NCBI RefSeq assembly: GCF_021646685.1
Contig: NZ_JAKJHW010000001.1
Span: forward strand, 310,001-374,000
Direction: 5' to 3'
From: Pseudalkalibacillus salsuginis
GTDB taxonomy: Bacteria; Bacillota; Bacilli; Bacillales; Fictibacillaceae
DNA: 64,000 nt
This document shows, in pieces, positions 51,826-61,271 of this stretch. Positions within the stretch are counted from its first letter, which is position 1. Every line of letters starts with the position of its first letter. The notes under the pieces were generated by a model. That model was given only the letters and a program-made list of their open reading frames with translations. It did no database searches and was not told where the DNA came from. The position numbers and the translations under genes are program-made.

Positions 51826-53457
51826 TTACTCTTCTTCTCCTAAAACATATTCTGCGATATTTACTGCATGATCCCCGATACGTTCAAGGTTGCTGATGAT
51901 ATCGACGAAGACGATACCAGCAGCCCCACTGCATTTTCCTTCATTTAAACGAAGGATGTGTTGTTTACGCAAGGTTCTCTCCATTTTGTCAATCGCGTCT
52001 TCCATTTTGACAACCTTACGTGCTTTTTCTTTATCATTATTTTCCATTGCATGGAATGCTTCATCAATCGTAGACATGGTCAACTGAAACATTTCCTCCA
52101 GATCCGCTTTCGCCTTTTCTGAAATAATCACTTTATGTGTCAATTGGTAGTCCACTAATTCAACGATATTTTCCATATGGTCTCCGATACGCTCTATGTC
52201 ACGTACGGAATCCATAAGAATTGAGTGTTGTTCAGAGTCGTGAGCGGACAACGTGTAAGATGACAATTTTACGAGATAGTCTGTAATACGCTGGTCCAAA
52301 TTGTTGATTGCTTCTTCATATTGATACGCTTTTTCAGCGCTCTTCTTATTATTTGTATCTAGATATTCGAATGATTCTGTCAGTGCATTTTTAGCATAGT
52401 CCGCCATACGCATGACTTCCATCTTAGCTTGTCCTAAGGCAACTGCTGGGGAACGCTCTAGGAATATCGGATCGAGATGTTTTGCTTTGTATTCAATCAC
52501 TCCATCATCACCAGGGATGATTTTCGTAACGATATATGCAAGAGCTCCTATAAACCATACTTGAATGAGAGTGTTCACTATATTAAACGATCCATGGGCA
52601 AAAGCTATTTGCATTTTCGGACCTAACCCTAACCAAGTAGTAAGAAAATCAACATATGCTCGGAATGGAATGAGTAAAAGTAAGAAAAGCGTTGTTCCGA
52701 TCAAGTTGAAGATAACATGAGTCAATGCTGCCCTTCTTGCTGCGACACTAGCTCCGATCGCTGCAAGGACTGCCGTAATTGTCGTACCGATGTTGTCACC
52801 GAATAAGACAGGTAAAGCTGCATCGAGAGTCAAGGATCCTTGTGAATATAGCTCTTGGAGTATTCCGATTGTTGCACTTGAACTTTGGACGATGACTGTA
52901 AACAAAGTTCCGATGACGACTCCTAACACTCCATGTTCACTCATACTAACGGTCAAGTCCTGGAATGCTTGAAGGCTGCGTAATGGCTTCATTCCCTCAC
53001 CCATCAGCTCAAGGCCATAAAACAGCGCACCAAAACCAAAAATGATCTGACCGATATTCTTCACCCTTTTTGAACTGAAGAAGAATATCATTAATGTACC
53101 AACCGCAATGATAGGTAATGCATATTCCCCAATATCGATACCGATGATAAAGGCAGTTACGGTAGTACCGATATTGGCACCCATGATTACCCCGATTGCT
53201 TGTCGCAATGTCATGAATCCAGCGTTGACAAGTCCTACTGTCAAGACGGTCGTACCCGAACTTGATTGAATCAAGATTGTTACGATAATTCCTGCAAGTA
53301 CTCCCATGAAAGGATTTGACGTAAACCGATCAAGAATATCCCTTAAACGATCGCCTGCAGTGTTTTGAAGTCCGTCTCCCATATACTTGATACCGAATAG
53401 GAAGATACCTAGTCCCCCAAGAAATTCAAATATCAGTTTCTGAATATCTAAATCCAA
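51826..53457 (-). CDS. Na/Pi cotransporter family protein with PhoU-like tail
   Basis: A 543-residue protein. The N-terminal 310 residues have about eight helices and the two inverted QSSS repeats of the NptA/PNaS family: ILIQSSSGTTVLTVGLVN and VIVQSSSATIGILQEL. Residues 350-540 are helical and PhoU-like (SVRDIERIGDHMENIVE and SNLERIGDHAVNIAEYVL). It should import phosphate with sodium at low affinity. Start TTG 53457, about 10 bp after AGGAG. Second phosphate system of the window, not behind a Pho box that I can see. Confidence 0.92.
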   Translation of the reverse strand: MDLDIQKLIFEFLGGLGIFLFGIKYMGDGLQNTAGDRLRDILDRFTSNPFMGVLAGIIVTILIQSSSGTTVLTVGLVNAGFMTLRQAIGVIMGANIGTTVTAFIIGIDIGEYALPIIAVGTLMIFFFSSKRVKNIGQIIFGFGALFYGLELMGEGMKPLRSLQAFQDLTVSMSEHGVLGVVIGTLFTVIVQSSSATIGILQELYSQGSLTLDAALPVLFGDNIGTTITAVLAAIGASVAARRAALTHVIFNLIGTTLFLLLLIPFRAYVDFLTTWLGLGPKMQIAFAHGSFNIVNTLIQVWFIGALAYIVTKIIPGDDGVIEYKAKHLDPIFLERSPAVALGQAKMEVMRMADYAKNALTESFEYLDTNNKKSAEKAYQYEEAINNLDQRITDYLVKLSSYTLSAHDSEQHSILMDSVRDIERIGDHMENIVELVDYQLTHKVIISEKAKADLEEMFQLTMSTIDEAFHAMENNDKEKARKVVKMEDAIDKMERTLRKQHILRLNEGKCSGAAGIVFVDIISNLERIGDHAVNIAEYVLGEEE

Positions 53458-53669
53458 AGTTTTTCAACTCCTACGCATTTATTCGACAGAATTTGCCCCA
53501 TTCATTATTAACTAACTTTATTTTGTTTGTAAAGACTTTTAGTGTTATTTAATTGTTTTGTAAATTAACCTGTGGGACTATGGTATTTTTTCCCTTAATC
53601 CCATTTTTTATCTTGTCCGTTTGATACAGTAAAGATACAATGATTTTAGATACTTGAAGGAGGATACCA

Positions 53670-54449
53670 ATGAACATTTTCAAACAGTTTGTGATGAGCT
53701 TGTACTCTCCGAAAACCATAGCCATGTTTCGGTTCCAAAAAATAGGCAAGACAATCGGCTATGTTTTCGTCATGATGTTGATTTCTTTTATCTTCATAGG
53801 AATCAATATAGCAGTGTCCATCACGAATGCAGTCAATGAATTTGATAACGCACTTAAGGAGGACATCCCGAACTTCCAATTCCAAAATGGAGAATTGAAT
53901 TCGGATATTTCAGAACCGATCATTCGTCAGGATGGGAACCAAACCATCATTTTTGATACGACTGGTACAATTACTCGAGATGATTTGGATCAATACTCGG
54001 ATGCCATTGCGGTTTTGGATGATCGATTAATTGTTGTAACAGCCGGAAGTGCAGATTCGTTCGATTATGGAATGATGAGGGATGTAAATTTCCAAAAGAG
54101 CGATATTGTCAATTTCTTGAACTCGGCTAATACTTTATTACCCTTGATCATCAGTGTGATAATCCTTATTTCGTATATTTTCATGACTGCACTCAAATTC
54201 ATCGGAATCACGATTCTTGCATTAATTGGGTTGATTGTTAAAAATATAATGAAGCGAAAGATATCCTACGGACAATTATGGATCCTCTCCGCTTATTCAG
54301 TTACATTGCCGACCCTATTTTTTGCGATTATAGATGCTTTACGTATTACGATTCCTGGTCAATTCTTCCTTTATTGGGCAGTAGCCATCTTTTTCTTGTC
54401 ACAAGTCATTAAATTTGTACCGCTTCCCAAGCCAAAAGAAACAGAATGA
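53670..54449 (+). CDS. yqgB: DUF1189 membrane protein (YqgB-like)
   Basis: A 259-residue protein with an N-terminal helix (GYVFVMMLISFIFIGINIAV), a polar outside domain of about 110 residues, then four C-terminal helices (152-250). This layout and the start FKQFVMSLYSPKTIAMFRFQ belong to DUF1189. Function unknown; possibly an outside sensor. GAAGGAGG lies 6 bp before the ATG. A family A repeat begins 12 bp after the stop. Confidence 0.85.
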   Translation: MNIFKQFVMSLYSPKTIAMFRFQKIGKTIGYVFVMMLISFIFIGINIAVSITNAVNEFDNALKEDIPNFQFQNGELNSDISEPIIRQDGNQTIIFDTTGTITRDDLDQYSDAIAVLDDRLIVVTAGSADSFDYGMMRDVNFQKSDIVNFLNSANTLLPLIISVIILISYIFMTALKFIGITILALIGLIVKNIMKRKISYGQLWILSAYSVTLPTLFFAIIDALRITIPGQFFLYWAVAIFFLSQVIKFVPLPKPKETE

Positions 54450-54461
54450 TTATGTAGACAT

Positions 54462-54637
54462 AAAGAAAAGCGCAAACGCCCTTGTTAACCACGAAGGTCA
54501 CTGGAAGTCCGACGAGGAGGCTCAAACCAAACAAAGTTCGATTCTGCGTGTGGGTAACACTTCGACCTAAATCAATGTGTCGACCGCCACAGGAGGACAG
54601 AAGTGATCCAAGTGGTTGGGTGTTAGAGCTAGACATT
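54462..54637 (+). repeat. Family A repeat, long subtype
   Basis: Starts AAAGAAAAGCGCAAACGCCC. The centre is longer by about 65 bp than in the 31448 copies: after GACGAGGAGGCT comes CAAACCAAACAAAGTTCG, GTGTGGGTAACAC (a small hairpin) and TCAATGTGTCGACCGCC. The outer arm reads AACCAC with GTGGTT in place of AGCCAC with GTGGCT, a compensatory pair. Same direction as yqgB, just past its stop. Confidence 0.88.
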
Positions 54638-54713
54638 TCTTCACCGCAACAAAATTTTTATACTTTCTTACCCTTTGACAAAGAGGATGACAATAGCGTC
54701 ATCCTCTCAATCA

Positions 54714-55580
54714 TTATTTGAAAAGGTTTTTCAGTGCTTCGATCAATGAGATCAAGAAATCGAGAATGGTTCGAATGAATCCCTGTGTCTCTTCCTTATT
54801 CAAAAATTCGCCCAGGTTGTTTCGAACATTTTCAAGGTTACTTTTCACTTGATCCCAATCAATGTTCAGTTCCTTCATACGATTGAACAGGGATACAAGC
54901 CCATCAAGTTCTTCATCCGTCAATTGAATGCCGACATCCTCTGCAACACGTTGGATTAATGCACGAAGATCTTCTTCTGTCTCAACAGGGTTTTCAGCTA
55001 ATTCCTGCTTGATTTTCGTCATCAGTTCAGTAGCTTTTTCAGCACCGACACGATCACCAAGCTTAACCGTTTTCACCATCTCTTCATTGGCAACCTGCTT
55101 CTTCTCTTCAGGAATTTTAACATCAGCTTTCACTTCATAAGCTTTTAAAATACCTGTCAGTGCAGCTGTACCTGATACCTCAAATGGAGCTGTTACATAG
55201 ATATCAGCATCAGTGACACCCGCAGTCGTCAGAGCGTTCGCATACATCTCTTCGGTTACCCAATTGATATTGTTTGTCTCGACATTCAGTCCGGAATCTT
55301 TTTCACCGACTGTAATTTTAGTAGATGAAATTGCTTTTGAACCGATTTGTGCTTTCGATATATATTCACCTAAATATTGATGCTCTTCGTCATTAGTAAC
55401 GGTCACTGTTTCTACGTCTGCCGGAACATCCATTTCTTTTAGTAAGTTTTGTTTTTCACTATCTGTTAAATCTTCCCCTAGAGTGACGATGATATCTCCA
55501 GGTGCTGCATCTGCAAAAGCAATTCCTGGAACCATACAAGCTACTAAGATCATGATTGCAATCCATTTTTTAAATCTCAT
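54714..55580 (-). CDS. DUF1002 secreted protein (YpuA-like)
   Basis: A 288-residue exported protein. A signal peptide (AIMILVACMVPGIAFA-DA) is clear. The body is DUF1002: DIIVTLGEDLTDSEKQNLL, NNINWVTEEMYANALTTAGV then DADIYVTAPFEVSGTAALTG. The C-terminal third is helical (MKELNIDWDQVKSNLENVR). The function is unknown, probably at the cell surface. GGAGAG lies before the ATG. Confidence 0.88.
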   Translation of the reverse strand: MRFKKWIAIMILVACMVPGIAFADAAPGDIIVTLGEDLTDSEKQNLLKEMDVPADVETVTVTNDEEHQYLGEYISKAQIGSKAISSTKITVGEKDSGLNVETNNINWVTEEMYANALTTAGVTDADIYVTAPFEVSGTAALTGILKAYEVKADVKIPEEKKQVANEEMVKTVKLGDRVGAEKATELMTKIKQELAENPVETEEDLRALIQRVAEDVGIQLTDEELDGLVSLFNRMKELNIDWDQVKSNLENVRNNLGEFLNKEETQGFIRTILDFLISLIEALKNLFK

Positions 55581-55864
55581 GTTTTCTCTCCTTTGATTGA
55601 AACAATTCCTTATACCATACGTTTATTATTTGTTTTTTTGTAGGTACTGTTTATATTTTACAATGCCCACCCCCGCATGGCTATATCTATTTATCAGGAT
55701 ACCTTAATGATAATAGACGCTTTAAAGAGAAAATCGTTTCAAGTGAATTTGATAAAAATTGGTATACACTTTGTCTTTTTATGAATAGTAGAGTTGGACA
55801 GGCATATACATTTACTAGAAGGATTAATAGATTTGATTTCTACCCGCTATGGAGGGGATTGGTT

Positions 55865-56188
55865 ATGAAGAAATTCATCATCACATGTTTGATCATTCTA
55901 TTTTTTTATAGCGCCTATTTCGATTTGAAGATCGGAACTTTGCCGACAGAAGCTAAAAATGACATACAGGTTCAAGTGGCAAATTCTGTACCGACAAAAG
56001 AGGCAGCTTTCAAAGAAATCCAAGTCCAGCCTGGAGAGACCGTCTTGACTATTCTTGAACGGATTCATAATGGAAGCCTTCCAGTTTCTATAGAAGAAGC
56101 AGTTACAGAATTCGAACGTTTGAATCAGAATACATCCGCTCATTCGGTCCAGGCAAATAAGACATATCGCTTCCCATTATTTAAATAA
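55865..56188 (+). CDS. yqfZ: LysM-type small exported protein (YqfZ-like)
   Basis: A 107-residue protein: an N-terminal hydrophobic signal or anchor (FIITCLIILFFYSAYF), then one LysM-like domain (QVQPGETVLTILERIHNGSL ... ANKTYRFPLF) that would bind peptidoglycan. The ATG 55865 is 7 bp after GGAGGGG; the earlier in-frame ATG (55781) has no ribosome site. It precedes ispG as yqfZ does in B. subtilis. Confidence 0.82.
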   Translation: MKKFIITCLIILFFYSAYFDLKIGTLPTEAKNDIQVQVANSVPTKEAAFKEIQVQPGETVLTILERIHNGSLPVSIEEAVTEFERLNQNTSAHSVQANKTYRFPLFK

Positions 56189-56277
56189 AACACATTTCCT
56201 TGCCAAAACCTTCAATCCATTGCTAAAATGAAGTCGGTAACAAATGTCATTTACGTCCTTAAAGGAGCGATATATAC

Positions 56278-57390
56278 ATGAGTGAAATGACTCACCGTAC
56301 GAAAACGAGGCCTGTAAAAGTTGGTAATCTAACAATTGGCGGCAATAATGAAGTTGTTGTGCAAAGTATGACAACTACTAAAACACATGATGTTGAAGCA
56401 ACAGTCAAGGAAATTCATCGATTAGAAGAAGCGGGCTGCCAGATTGTACGTGTAGCTTGTCCAGATATGAAAGCAGCAGAAGCGATCGCAGAAATTAAGA
56501 AGCAGATAAACATTCCTTTAGTGGTCGATATCCATTTCGACTATAAATTGGCACTCAAGGCAATTGAAGGCGGAGCTGATAAAATCCGGATCAACCCGGG
56601 GAATATCGGTAGGAAAGAGAAGGTTGAAGCCGTAGTTAAAGCAGCAAAAGAAAAAGGGATTCCAATTCGGATCGGTGTAAATGCCGGCTCATTGGAGCGA
56701 AAAATCCTTGAAAAATATGGTTATCCTACTGCAGATGGCATGGTGGAAAGTGCTTTAAGCCATATTAAAATTTTAGAAGACCTTGATTTCCATGATATCA
56801 TCGTTTCTATGAAAGCATCTGATGTAAATTTAGCTGTTGAAGCGTACGAAAAAGCAGCGAAAGCATTTGATTATCCATTGCATTTAGGAATTACTGAATC
56901 TGGTACACTTTTCGCTGGAACGGTCAAAAGCGCTGCAGGACTCGGAATTATTCTGCATAAAGGAATCGGAAACACCGTACGGATCTCCTTGAGTGCAGAT
57001 CCTGTGGAAGAAGTGAAGGTTGCTCGTGAATTGCTGAAAACATTCGGTTTAGCATCTAATGCAGCAACACTTATTTCTTGTCCGACATGCGGGCGTATCG
57101 AAATTGATTTAATTTCAATTGCCAATGAAGTTGAGGAATACATCTCGAAAATCAAAGCTCCTTTAAAGGTTGCCGTGTTAGGATGTGCAGTAAACGGTCC
57201 TGGTGAAGCGCGTGAAGCAGATATTGGAATCGCCGGAGCACGAGGGGAAGGACTCCTTTTCCGTCACGGAGAAATCATCCGTAAGATTCCTGAAGATATT
57301 ATGGTTGACGAGTTGAAAAAAGAAGTTGATAAGTTGGCAAAAGAGTACCACGAGAAAAAAGCAAAAGAAGAAGCAGAACAACAGGTTTAA
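56278..57390 (+). CDS. ispG: 4-hydroxy-3-methylbut-2-enyl diphosphate synthase (flavodoxin)
   Basis: The 370-residue 4Fe-4S enzyme that reduces MEcPP to HMBPP in the MEP isoprenoid pathway. N-terminal TIM-barrel: [17 protein letters not shown] and [13 protein letters not shown]-terminal iron-sulfur domain: [11 protein letters not shown] and [17 protein letters not shown] supply the three Cys, with a Glu ligand. The ATG is 9 bp after AAAGGAG. The C-terminal tail is a Lys/Glu-rich helix. Confidence 0.97.
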   Translation: MSEMTHRTKTRPVKVGNLTIGGNNEVVVQSMTTTKTHDVEATVKEIHRLEEAGCQIVRVACPDMKAAEAIAEIKKQINIPLVVDIHFDYKLALKAIEGGADKIRINPGNIGRKEKVEAVVKAAKEKGIPIRIGVNAGSLERKILEKYGYPTADGMVESALSHIKILEDLDFHDIIVSMKASDVNLAVEAYEKAAKAFDYPLHLGITESGTLFAGTVKSAAGLGIILHKGIGNTVRISLSADPVEEVKVARELLKTFGLASNAATLISCPTCGRIEIDLISIANEVEEYISKIKAPLKVAVLGCAVNGPGEAREADIGIAGARGEGLLFRHGEIIRKIPEDIMVDELKKEVDKLAKEYHEKKAKEEAEQQV

Positions 57391-57393
57391 TTG

Positions 57394-57430
57394 AAAAAAA
57401 GCTGGACGAAAACAAATCGTTCAGCTTTTT
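57394..57430 (+). terminator. Terminator after ispG
   Basis: GCTGGACGA and TCGTTCAGC pair around AAACAAA, followed by TTTTT; an A run precedes it. Confidence 0.9.
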
Positions 57431-57471
57431 CCTATATAATCTGGAATTTCCGAGGTGATTAACCCCTTGAT

Positions 57472-58047
57472 TTAACTTCCATCCCACCATTGTGTTTTTT
57501 CTGCAACCGGTCTTCGTGGAGAAGGTTTCGGTTCCGCAGCAGGATAACCTACATATAAAAATCCCATCAGATGACCTTTTTCTGAAACCCCGAATCTATC
57601 CTTCATTTTCTGTTTGTACGTTGGTTGACCTGTACGCCAAATAGACCCTAAACCGAGAGAATGTGCCGCTAACATCATATTTTGTGCAGCACAAGCACAT
57701 GCAGCTATTTCTTCAAGCCAAACAACTTTCTCGTTATTACTTGGCTCCATTATGAGGACAATGATCACAGGGGCTCTTCTTGCTTTTTTAAGACCTTTTT
57801 CTCTCGCTTGTTCAACTTCTTCATCTGTGGGTTCCGTTAATGATTCCACAGCAATTTCACCATATAGTTCACCTAATGCATCTCTGCCTTTGCCAGAGAG
57901 AACGATGAATTTCCAGGGTTCCGTCCGATAATGACTAGGTGCCCATGTTCCCGCTTCCAGGATGGATTCGATCATTTCCTTATCAGGTACTTGCTCTGTA
58001 ACCTTTCCAATCGTTCTTCTTGTTATTATCGCTTTCATGACATCCAT
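57472..58047 (-). CDS. Nitroreductase-family FMN oxidoreductase
   Basis: A 191-residue enzyme of the small YdjA-type nitroreductase subgroup. FMN contacts: ITRRTIGKV (Arg-Arg), LEAGTWAPSHYRTEPWKFIVL, and SLGLGSIWRTGQP near the C-terminus. It reduces quinone, nitro or related substrates with NAD(P)H; the real one is unknown. ATG 58047 follows GAGGTG by 6 bp; GTG 58056 is a less likely start. Not part of the B. subtilis yqf set as I recall it, so it may be a local insertion. Confidence 0.9.
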   Translation of the reverse strand: MDVMKAIITRRTIGKVTEQVPDKEMIESILEAGTWAPSHYRTEPWKFIVLSGKGRDALGELYGEIAVESLTEPTDEEVEQAREKGLKKARRAPVIIVLIMEPSNNEKVVWLEEIAACACAAQNMMLAAHSLGLGSIWRTGQPTYKQKMKDRFGVSEKGHLMGFLYVGYPAAEPKPSPRRPVAEKTQWWDGS

Positions 58048-58145
58048 AAGGTTCACCTCTAATTGATACTCATTATCACTATCCTATGTATTTATTTTAA
58101 ATGAAGAAGTTACACCTTCCAAATGATATCCATAAAAACATATAT

Positions 58146-58175
58146 AAAAACGAAGGCAGAAAAACTGCCTTCGTT
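58146..58175 (-). terminator. Terminator after yqfX
   Basis: AAACGAAGGCAG and CTGCCTTCGTTT around AAAAA, just past the stop. Confidence 0.85.
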
Positions 58176-58180
58176 TACAC

Positions 58181-58540
58181 TTAGAAAAATGGAACGAATA
58201 TCAGACTGATTACAATTGATGCGATACCAAGTCCAATTGCCCAGTTCCCAAGTGTCTGCGCTCCTCGTCGTCTTGCAAAAAATCCTACAATGATGCCAGC
58301 GGCACCTAATAAAACGGGAAGGAAGAATAAGGATAGGATCGATAAGGCAAGGGCAAATATACCTACGCCTCGACCTCCGGTATCTTCTTGATCCGCATCA
58401 CCATTATACGCATCTTCACGTTCTTTATCCATAACTCGTTCTTGCTCAGGTAGAGGGAGAACCTCCGCTGCTGTTTCTTCCATGAAATCCTCTTCATACT
58501 CTCGGTGATTTCCGTTTTCACGATCGTATCGATTTTCCAT
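58181..58540 (-). CDS. yqfX: Membrane protein YqfX-like
   Basis: A 119-residue protein. The first 60 residues are strongly acidic and disordered-looking (YDRENGNHREYEEDFMEETA). Two hydrophobic helices follow (FALALSILSLFFLPVLLGAA and NWAIGLGIASIVISLIFVPF), separated by ARRRGAQTLG. This fits YqfX in topology and position. ATG 58540 follows GAGAGGG. Function unknown. Confidence 0.8.
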   Translation of the reverse strand: MENRYDRENGNHREYEEDFMEETAAEVLPLPEQERVMDKEREDAYNGDADQEDTGGRGVGIFALALSILSLFFLPVLLGAAGIIVGFFARRRGAQTLGNWAIGLGIASIVISLIFVPFF

Positions 58541-58690
58541 CAGGATCCCTCTCTTTCTCAAAAGTGGAGGAGCCTTTTTATTATTAGTCACTTACCAGGG
58601 TTTCATAATGTCAATCATTGTTAACCTAAACCCCAACAACACTTGGGAATTTTTTCTCTTTAAAATTCCTTTACAGGTAGGAACAGGGAT

Positions 58691-58767
58691 AAAGAAAAAT
58701 GCAAGCCCCTGTTTACCGCCGCAGGAGGACTGAAGTGATCCAAGTGGTTGGACGTTGGAGCTAGAAT
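58691..58767 (+). repeat. Family A repeat, left arm deleted
   Basis: AAAGAAAAATGCAAGCCCCTG runs straight into CCGCCGCAGGAGGACTGAAG, so the GCCACGAAGGTCACTGG arm is gone; the rest (AAGTGATCCAAGTGGTTGG then ACGTTGGAGCTAGA) remains. Antisense to the flanking genes. Confidence 0.8.
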
Positions 58768-58859
58768 CCCATTTTCGAAAACAAAATTTTTATACTTTCT
58801 TATCCTATAAAGAAAAAATCCACCCGATTGTTAGATCTGGATGGATTTCAAGAAAAGAG

Positions 58860-59072
58860 TTAATGCCTGGAACGGAACGTGTGGCAGCATGTTTCTGCAA
58901 CAGTACTCGCCTTGTCCTTATGGAGAGCATCGTCCACAAAATGTCCAGCTGCAGACATATCGTAATCTTCATTCGCATGTTGGTCCACTTCAACCAAAAT
59001 AGTATCAGCATGACAATTGTTTCCTTCAGCCCAATATACACAGTTCGATACATTACATTTTACCTCTGGCAT
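58860..59072 (-). CDS. DUF1540 small Cys-rich protein
   Basis: A 70-residue protein with the family pattern CNVSNCVYWAEGNNCHADTI and a later ETCCHTF: four or five conserved Cys likely bind a metal, probably zinc. The central part is acidic. AAGGAGGAG precedes the ATG. It is immediately downstream of zur, in the same direction, 66 bp on. A role in metal storage or sporulation has been suggested for such proteins, but nothing here proves it. Confidence 0.82.
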   Translation of the reverse strand: MPEVKCNVSNCVYWAEGNNCHADTILVEVDQHANEDYDMSAAGHFVDDALHKDKASTVAETCCHTFRSRH

Positions 59073-59138
59073 TTTAATCTCCTCCTTTAAGGGTTAGAAT
59101 GCCACATTCCCGGCTAATTCATTAATATATACGACATT

Positions 59139-59543
59139 TCATTGGCACTCCTGGCAATAGCCGTATATTTCAAATTTATGATCGGTAATCATAAATTCAT
59201 CGGGTGTGATATCTTTCATTGGGCATGCTTCAATAGCGTTTGTTTTTCCACATTGAAGACAGATCATATGGTGGTGGTGACCTTTTGTCGAACAAGAGAA
59301 CCTGAAATGTTTTTCCCCATCAAGTTCGGTCTCTTCAACAATCCCTAACTCGGTAAAGACAGACAGGTTACGATAAATGGTATCAAAGCTAAGACCTGGA
59401 TAAGATGGTTTCATGTATTCCAGTACATCCTTTGCCGTTAAATAACGTCTCTCATTTGAAAAGAGCTCTAGAAACATTTCCCGTTTGGTTGTATGCTTGT
59501 AACCATTTTCTTTAAGGATGTCGAGAGCTTCACTTACATTCAT
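59139..59543 (-). CDS. zur: Zinc uptake regulator Zur (Fur family)
   Basis: A 134-residue Fur-type repressor. The winged helix is at the N-terminus (TTKREMFLELFSNERRYLTA and SFDTIYRNLSVFTELGIV). The metal sites include STKGHHHHMICLQCGKTNAI, CP, and the final GYCQEC: the two CxxC pairs hold structural zinc and the His-rich piece the regulatory one. With zinc it would bind the operator at 61213. It overlaps znuB by 4 bp (ATGA), so Zur is made with the importer it controls. Confidence 0.93.
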   Translation of the reverse strand: MNVSEALDILKENGYKHTTKREMFLELFSNERRYLTAKDVLEYMKPSYPGLSFDTIYRNLSVFTELGIVEETELDGEKHFRFSCSTKGHHHHMICLQCGKTNAIEACPMKDITPDEFMITDHKFEIYGYCQECQ

Positions 59544-60406
59544 GCTTCTTCCCCCACTTTACTGTTTGTCCCGAAAGAATACCTGAATTTTTTCCAGATA
59601 ATCACAAGAACAAGAATCAATGCTGCTAGTAATACTATTGTACCACCAGGAGCTAAATCAAAATAGTAAGCTGATACCAATCCTGTAATTACGGATGTTT
59701 CACCGAAGATAATTGCAATGATGATCGTCTGTTTAAAGCCTCTGGCAATCCGGATACTTGCTGCAACTGGTAATGTGATAAGCGATGATACAAGTAAAAT
59801 ACCGACGATTCTCATCGAAGCTGCAATGACAAGCGCAACCATCACCATGAACATGGAATGGATGAAACGTGAACGAATCCCTGAGACCTGTGCTTGATCT
59901 TCATCAAAAGACAGCAGAAAAAGCTCCTTATAAAACAGGACGACAGCAATTACAACAAGGATCAATATAAAAAGTACCATCCAAACATCAGATGTTCCTA
60001 CGGCGATGATACTGCCGAATAAATAATTGAACAAATCAGTGTTGAAGCCGTTTGCGAGTGAAATAAAAACAACACTTAATCCGATCCCGACCGATAAGAT
60101 GATCGGTATTGCCAATTCTTGATAGTGTTTATATTCTTTTCGTAAACGCTCGATCAATATTGAACCCGCTACTGAGAAGGCCATTCCCAGATAAACTGGA
60201 TTCAACATTTTAAAAGCGGTGACTTGTTTACTTAATAACAAACTGGCTGCAATTCCTGCCAATGTGATATGTGATAAAGCATCTGCAATCAATGCTTGCC
60301 TGCGGACAACGATGAAGACACCCAACATCGGTGCCAAGAAGCCAATCATCAGTCCAACGAACGCAGCATTCCGTATAAAATCATACTGTAAAAAATCTTG
60401 GATCAT
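59540..60406 (-). CDS. znuB: Zinc ABC transporter permease
   Basis: A 288-residue membrane subunit of the ABC-3 family with about eight helices. Family blocks: LQYDFIRNAAFVGLMIGFLA, VVRRQALIADALSHITLAGI and VVALVIAASMRIVGILLVSS. The open frame goes further upstream, but GAGGAG lies nine bases before the ATG at 60406 and the upstream part overlaps znuC. Transports zinc (or Mn) with ZnuC. The binding protein gene znuA is not present in the window. Confidence 0.93.
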   Translation of the reverse strand: MIQDFLQYDFIRNAAFVGLMIGFLAPMLGVFIVVRRQALIADALSHITLAGIAASLLLSKQVTAFKMLNPVYLGMAFSVAGSILIERLRKEYKHYQELAIPIILSVGIGLSVVFISLANGFNTDLFNYLFGSIIAVGTSDVWMVLFILILVVIAVVLFYKELFLLSFDEDQAQVSGIRSRFIHSMFMVMVALVIAASMRIVGILLVSSLITLPVAASIRIARGFKQTIIIAIIFGETSVITGLVSAYYFDLAPGGTIVLLAALILVLVIIWKKFRYSFGTNSKVGEEA

Positions 60407-60422
60407 ATATGTGCACTCCTCA

Positions 60423-61178
60423 TTAATGCTGGTGGTCCACCAGATGGACTGGATGACCGTAGAAAGATGACCATTCACGGTTGTCGAGGACCTCATATTC
60501 ATATGTGTCACCATGAAAATGCAGTTGTTTGTTCAGACAAGCTACATGGGTTACCAAATTTGTTACAGGTCCGATATCATGTGTAACAAGAATCAAGGTG
60601 ATTCCCTTTTCTTGATTCAACTGCTCTAAAAGTCCATAAAAACTTTCCACTGAAGAAGCGTCGACACCTACGGTAGGTTCGTCTAAAATCAACAACTGTG
60701 GATCACTCACCAAAGCTCTAGCGATAAAAGCACGCTGCTGCTGACCACCTGAAAGTTCACCAATATTTTGATTCGTATATTCTGTTAAACCTACTGTTTC
60801 TATCGCTTCAATAACCCTCTTTTTATGATGTTTTTTTAAGAAATTGAAAATTCCGACCTTCCCAAAAAGCCCCATTGAGACTACTTCAAATACAGTTGCA
60901 GGAAAACCACTATTGAAACTGTTCGCCTTTTGGGACACATATCCGATGTAGGGCCAGTTTTTGAACTTTTTCACATTTTGGCCAAACAAAGAGATCGTAC
61001 CTTTCTGTATCGGCAACAGTCCCAGAATCATTTTGATAAGTGTCGATTTACCAGAACCATTTGGTCCTAATAAAGCGAGAAAGGATCCTTCTGGAACATC
61101 CAAGTTTATGTTTTCGAGCACTCTACGCTCTTGATAATTGAATGAAACGTTTTTTATGGACACGATAGACGAGTTCAT
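60423..61178 (-). CDS. znuC: Zinc ABC transporter ATP-binding protein
   Basis: The 251-residue ATPase of the importer. Walker A GPNGSGKSTLIKMILG, Q-loop GYVSQKANSFNSGFPATV, signature [15 protein letters not shown], Walker B LLILDEPTVGVD and switch VTHDIG are all present. It ends with a His-containing tail (YGHPVHLVDHQH) that could bind zinc. The first gene of the operon znuC-znuB-zur, after a promoter with a Zur box. Confidence 0.94.
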   Translation of the reverse strand: MNSSIVSIKNVSFNYQERRVLENINLDVPEGSFLALLGPNGSGKSTLIKMILGLLPIQKGTISLFGQNVKKFKNWPYIGYVSQKANSFNSGFPATVFEVVSMGLFGKVGIFNFLKKHHKKRVIEAIETVGLTEYTNQNIGELSGGQQQRAFIARALVSDPQLLILDEPTVGVDASSVESFYGLLEQLNQEKGITLILVTHDIGPVTNLVTHVACLNKQLHFHGDTYEYEVLDNREWSSFYGHPVHLVDHQH

Positions 61179-61212
61179 CGTAATCCCCTTTCAGTAATGT
61201 AATTCTAATATA

Positions 61213-61234
61213 AAATTAGGAATGATTCCGATTT
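61213..61234 (-). promoter_or_regulatory. Zur operator of the znuC operon
   Basis: The core TCGGAATCATTCCTA (61231-61217) is a 7-1-7 palindrome with one mismatch, inside AAA/TTT flanks, close to the Bacillus Zur box. It lies just after the -10. Confidence 0.85.
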
Positions 61235-61243
61235 ACTTTAATA

Positions 61244-61271
61244 AGTATATCTCAAATAAATCATTTGTAAA
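61244..61271 (-). promoter_or_regulatory. Promoter of znuC-znuB-zur
   Basis: TTTACA (61271-61266), 16 bp, TATACT (61249-61244). Start would fall around 61237, so Zur on the box at 61213-61234 would block early transcription. Confidence 0.72.
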
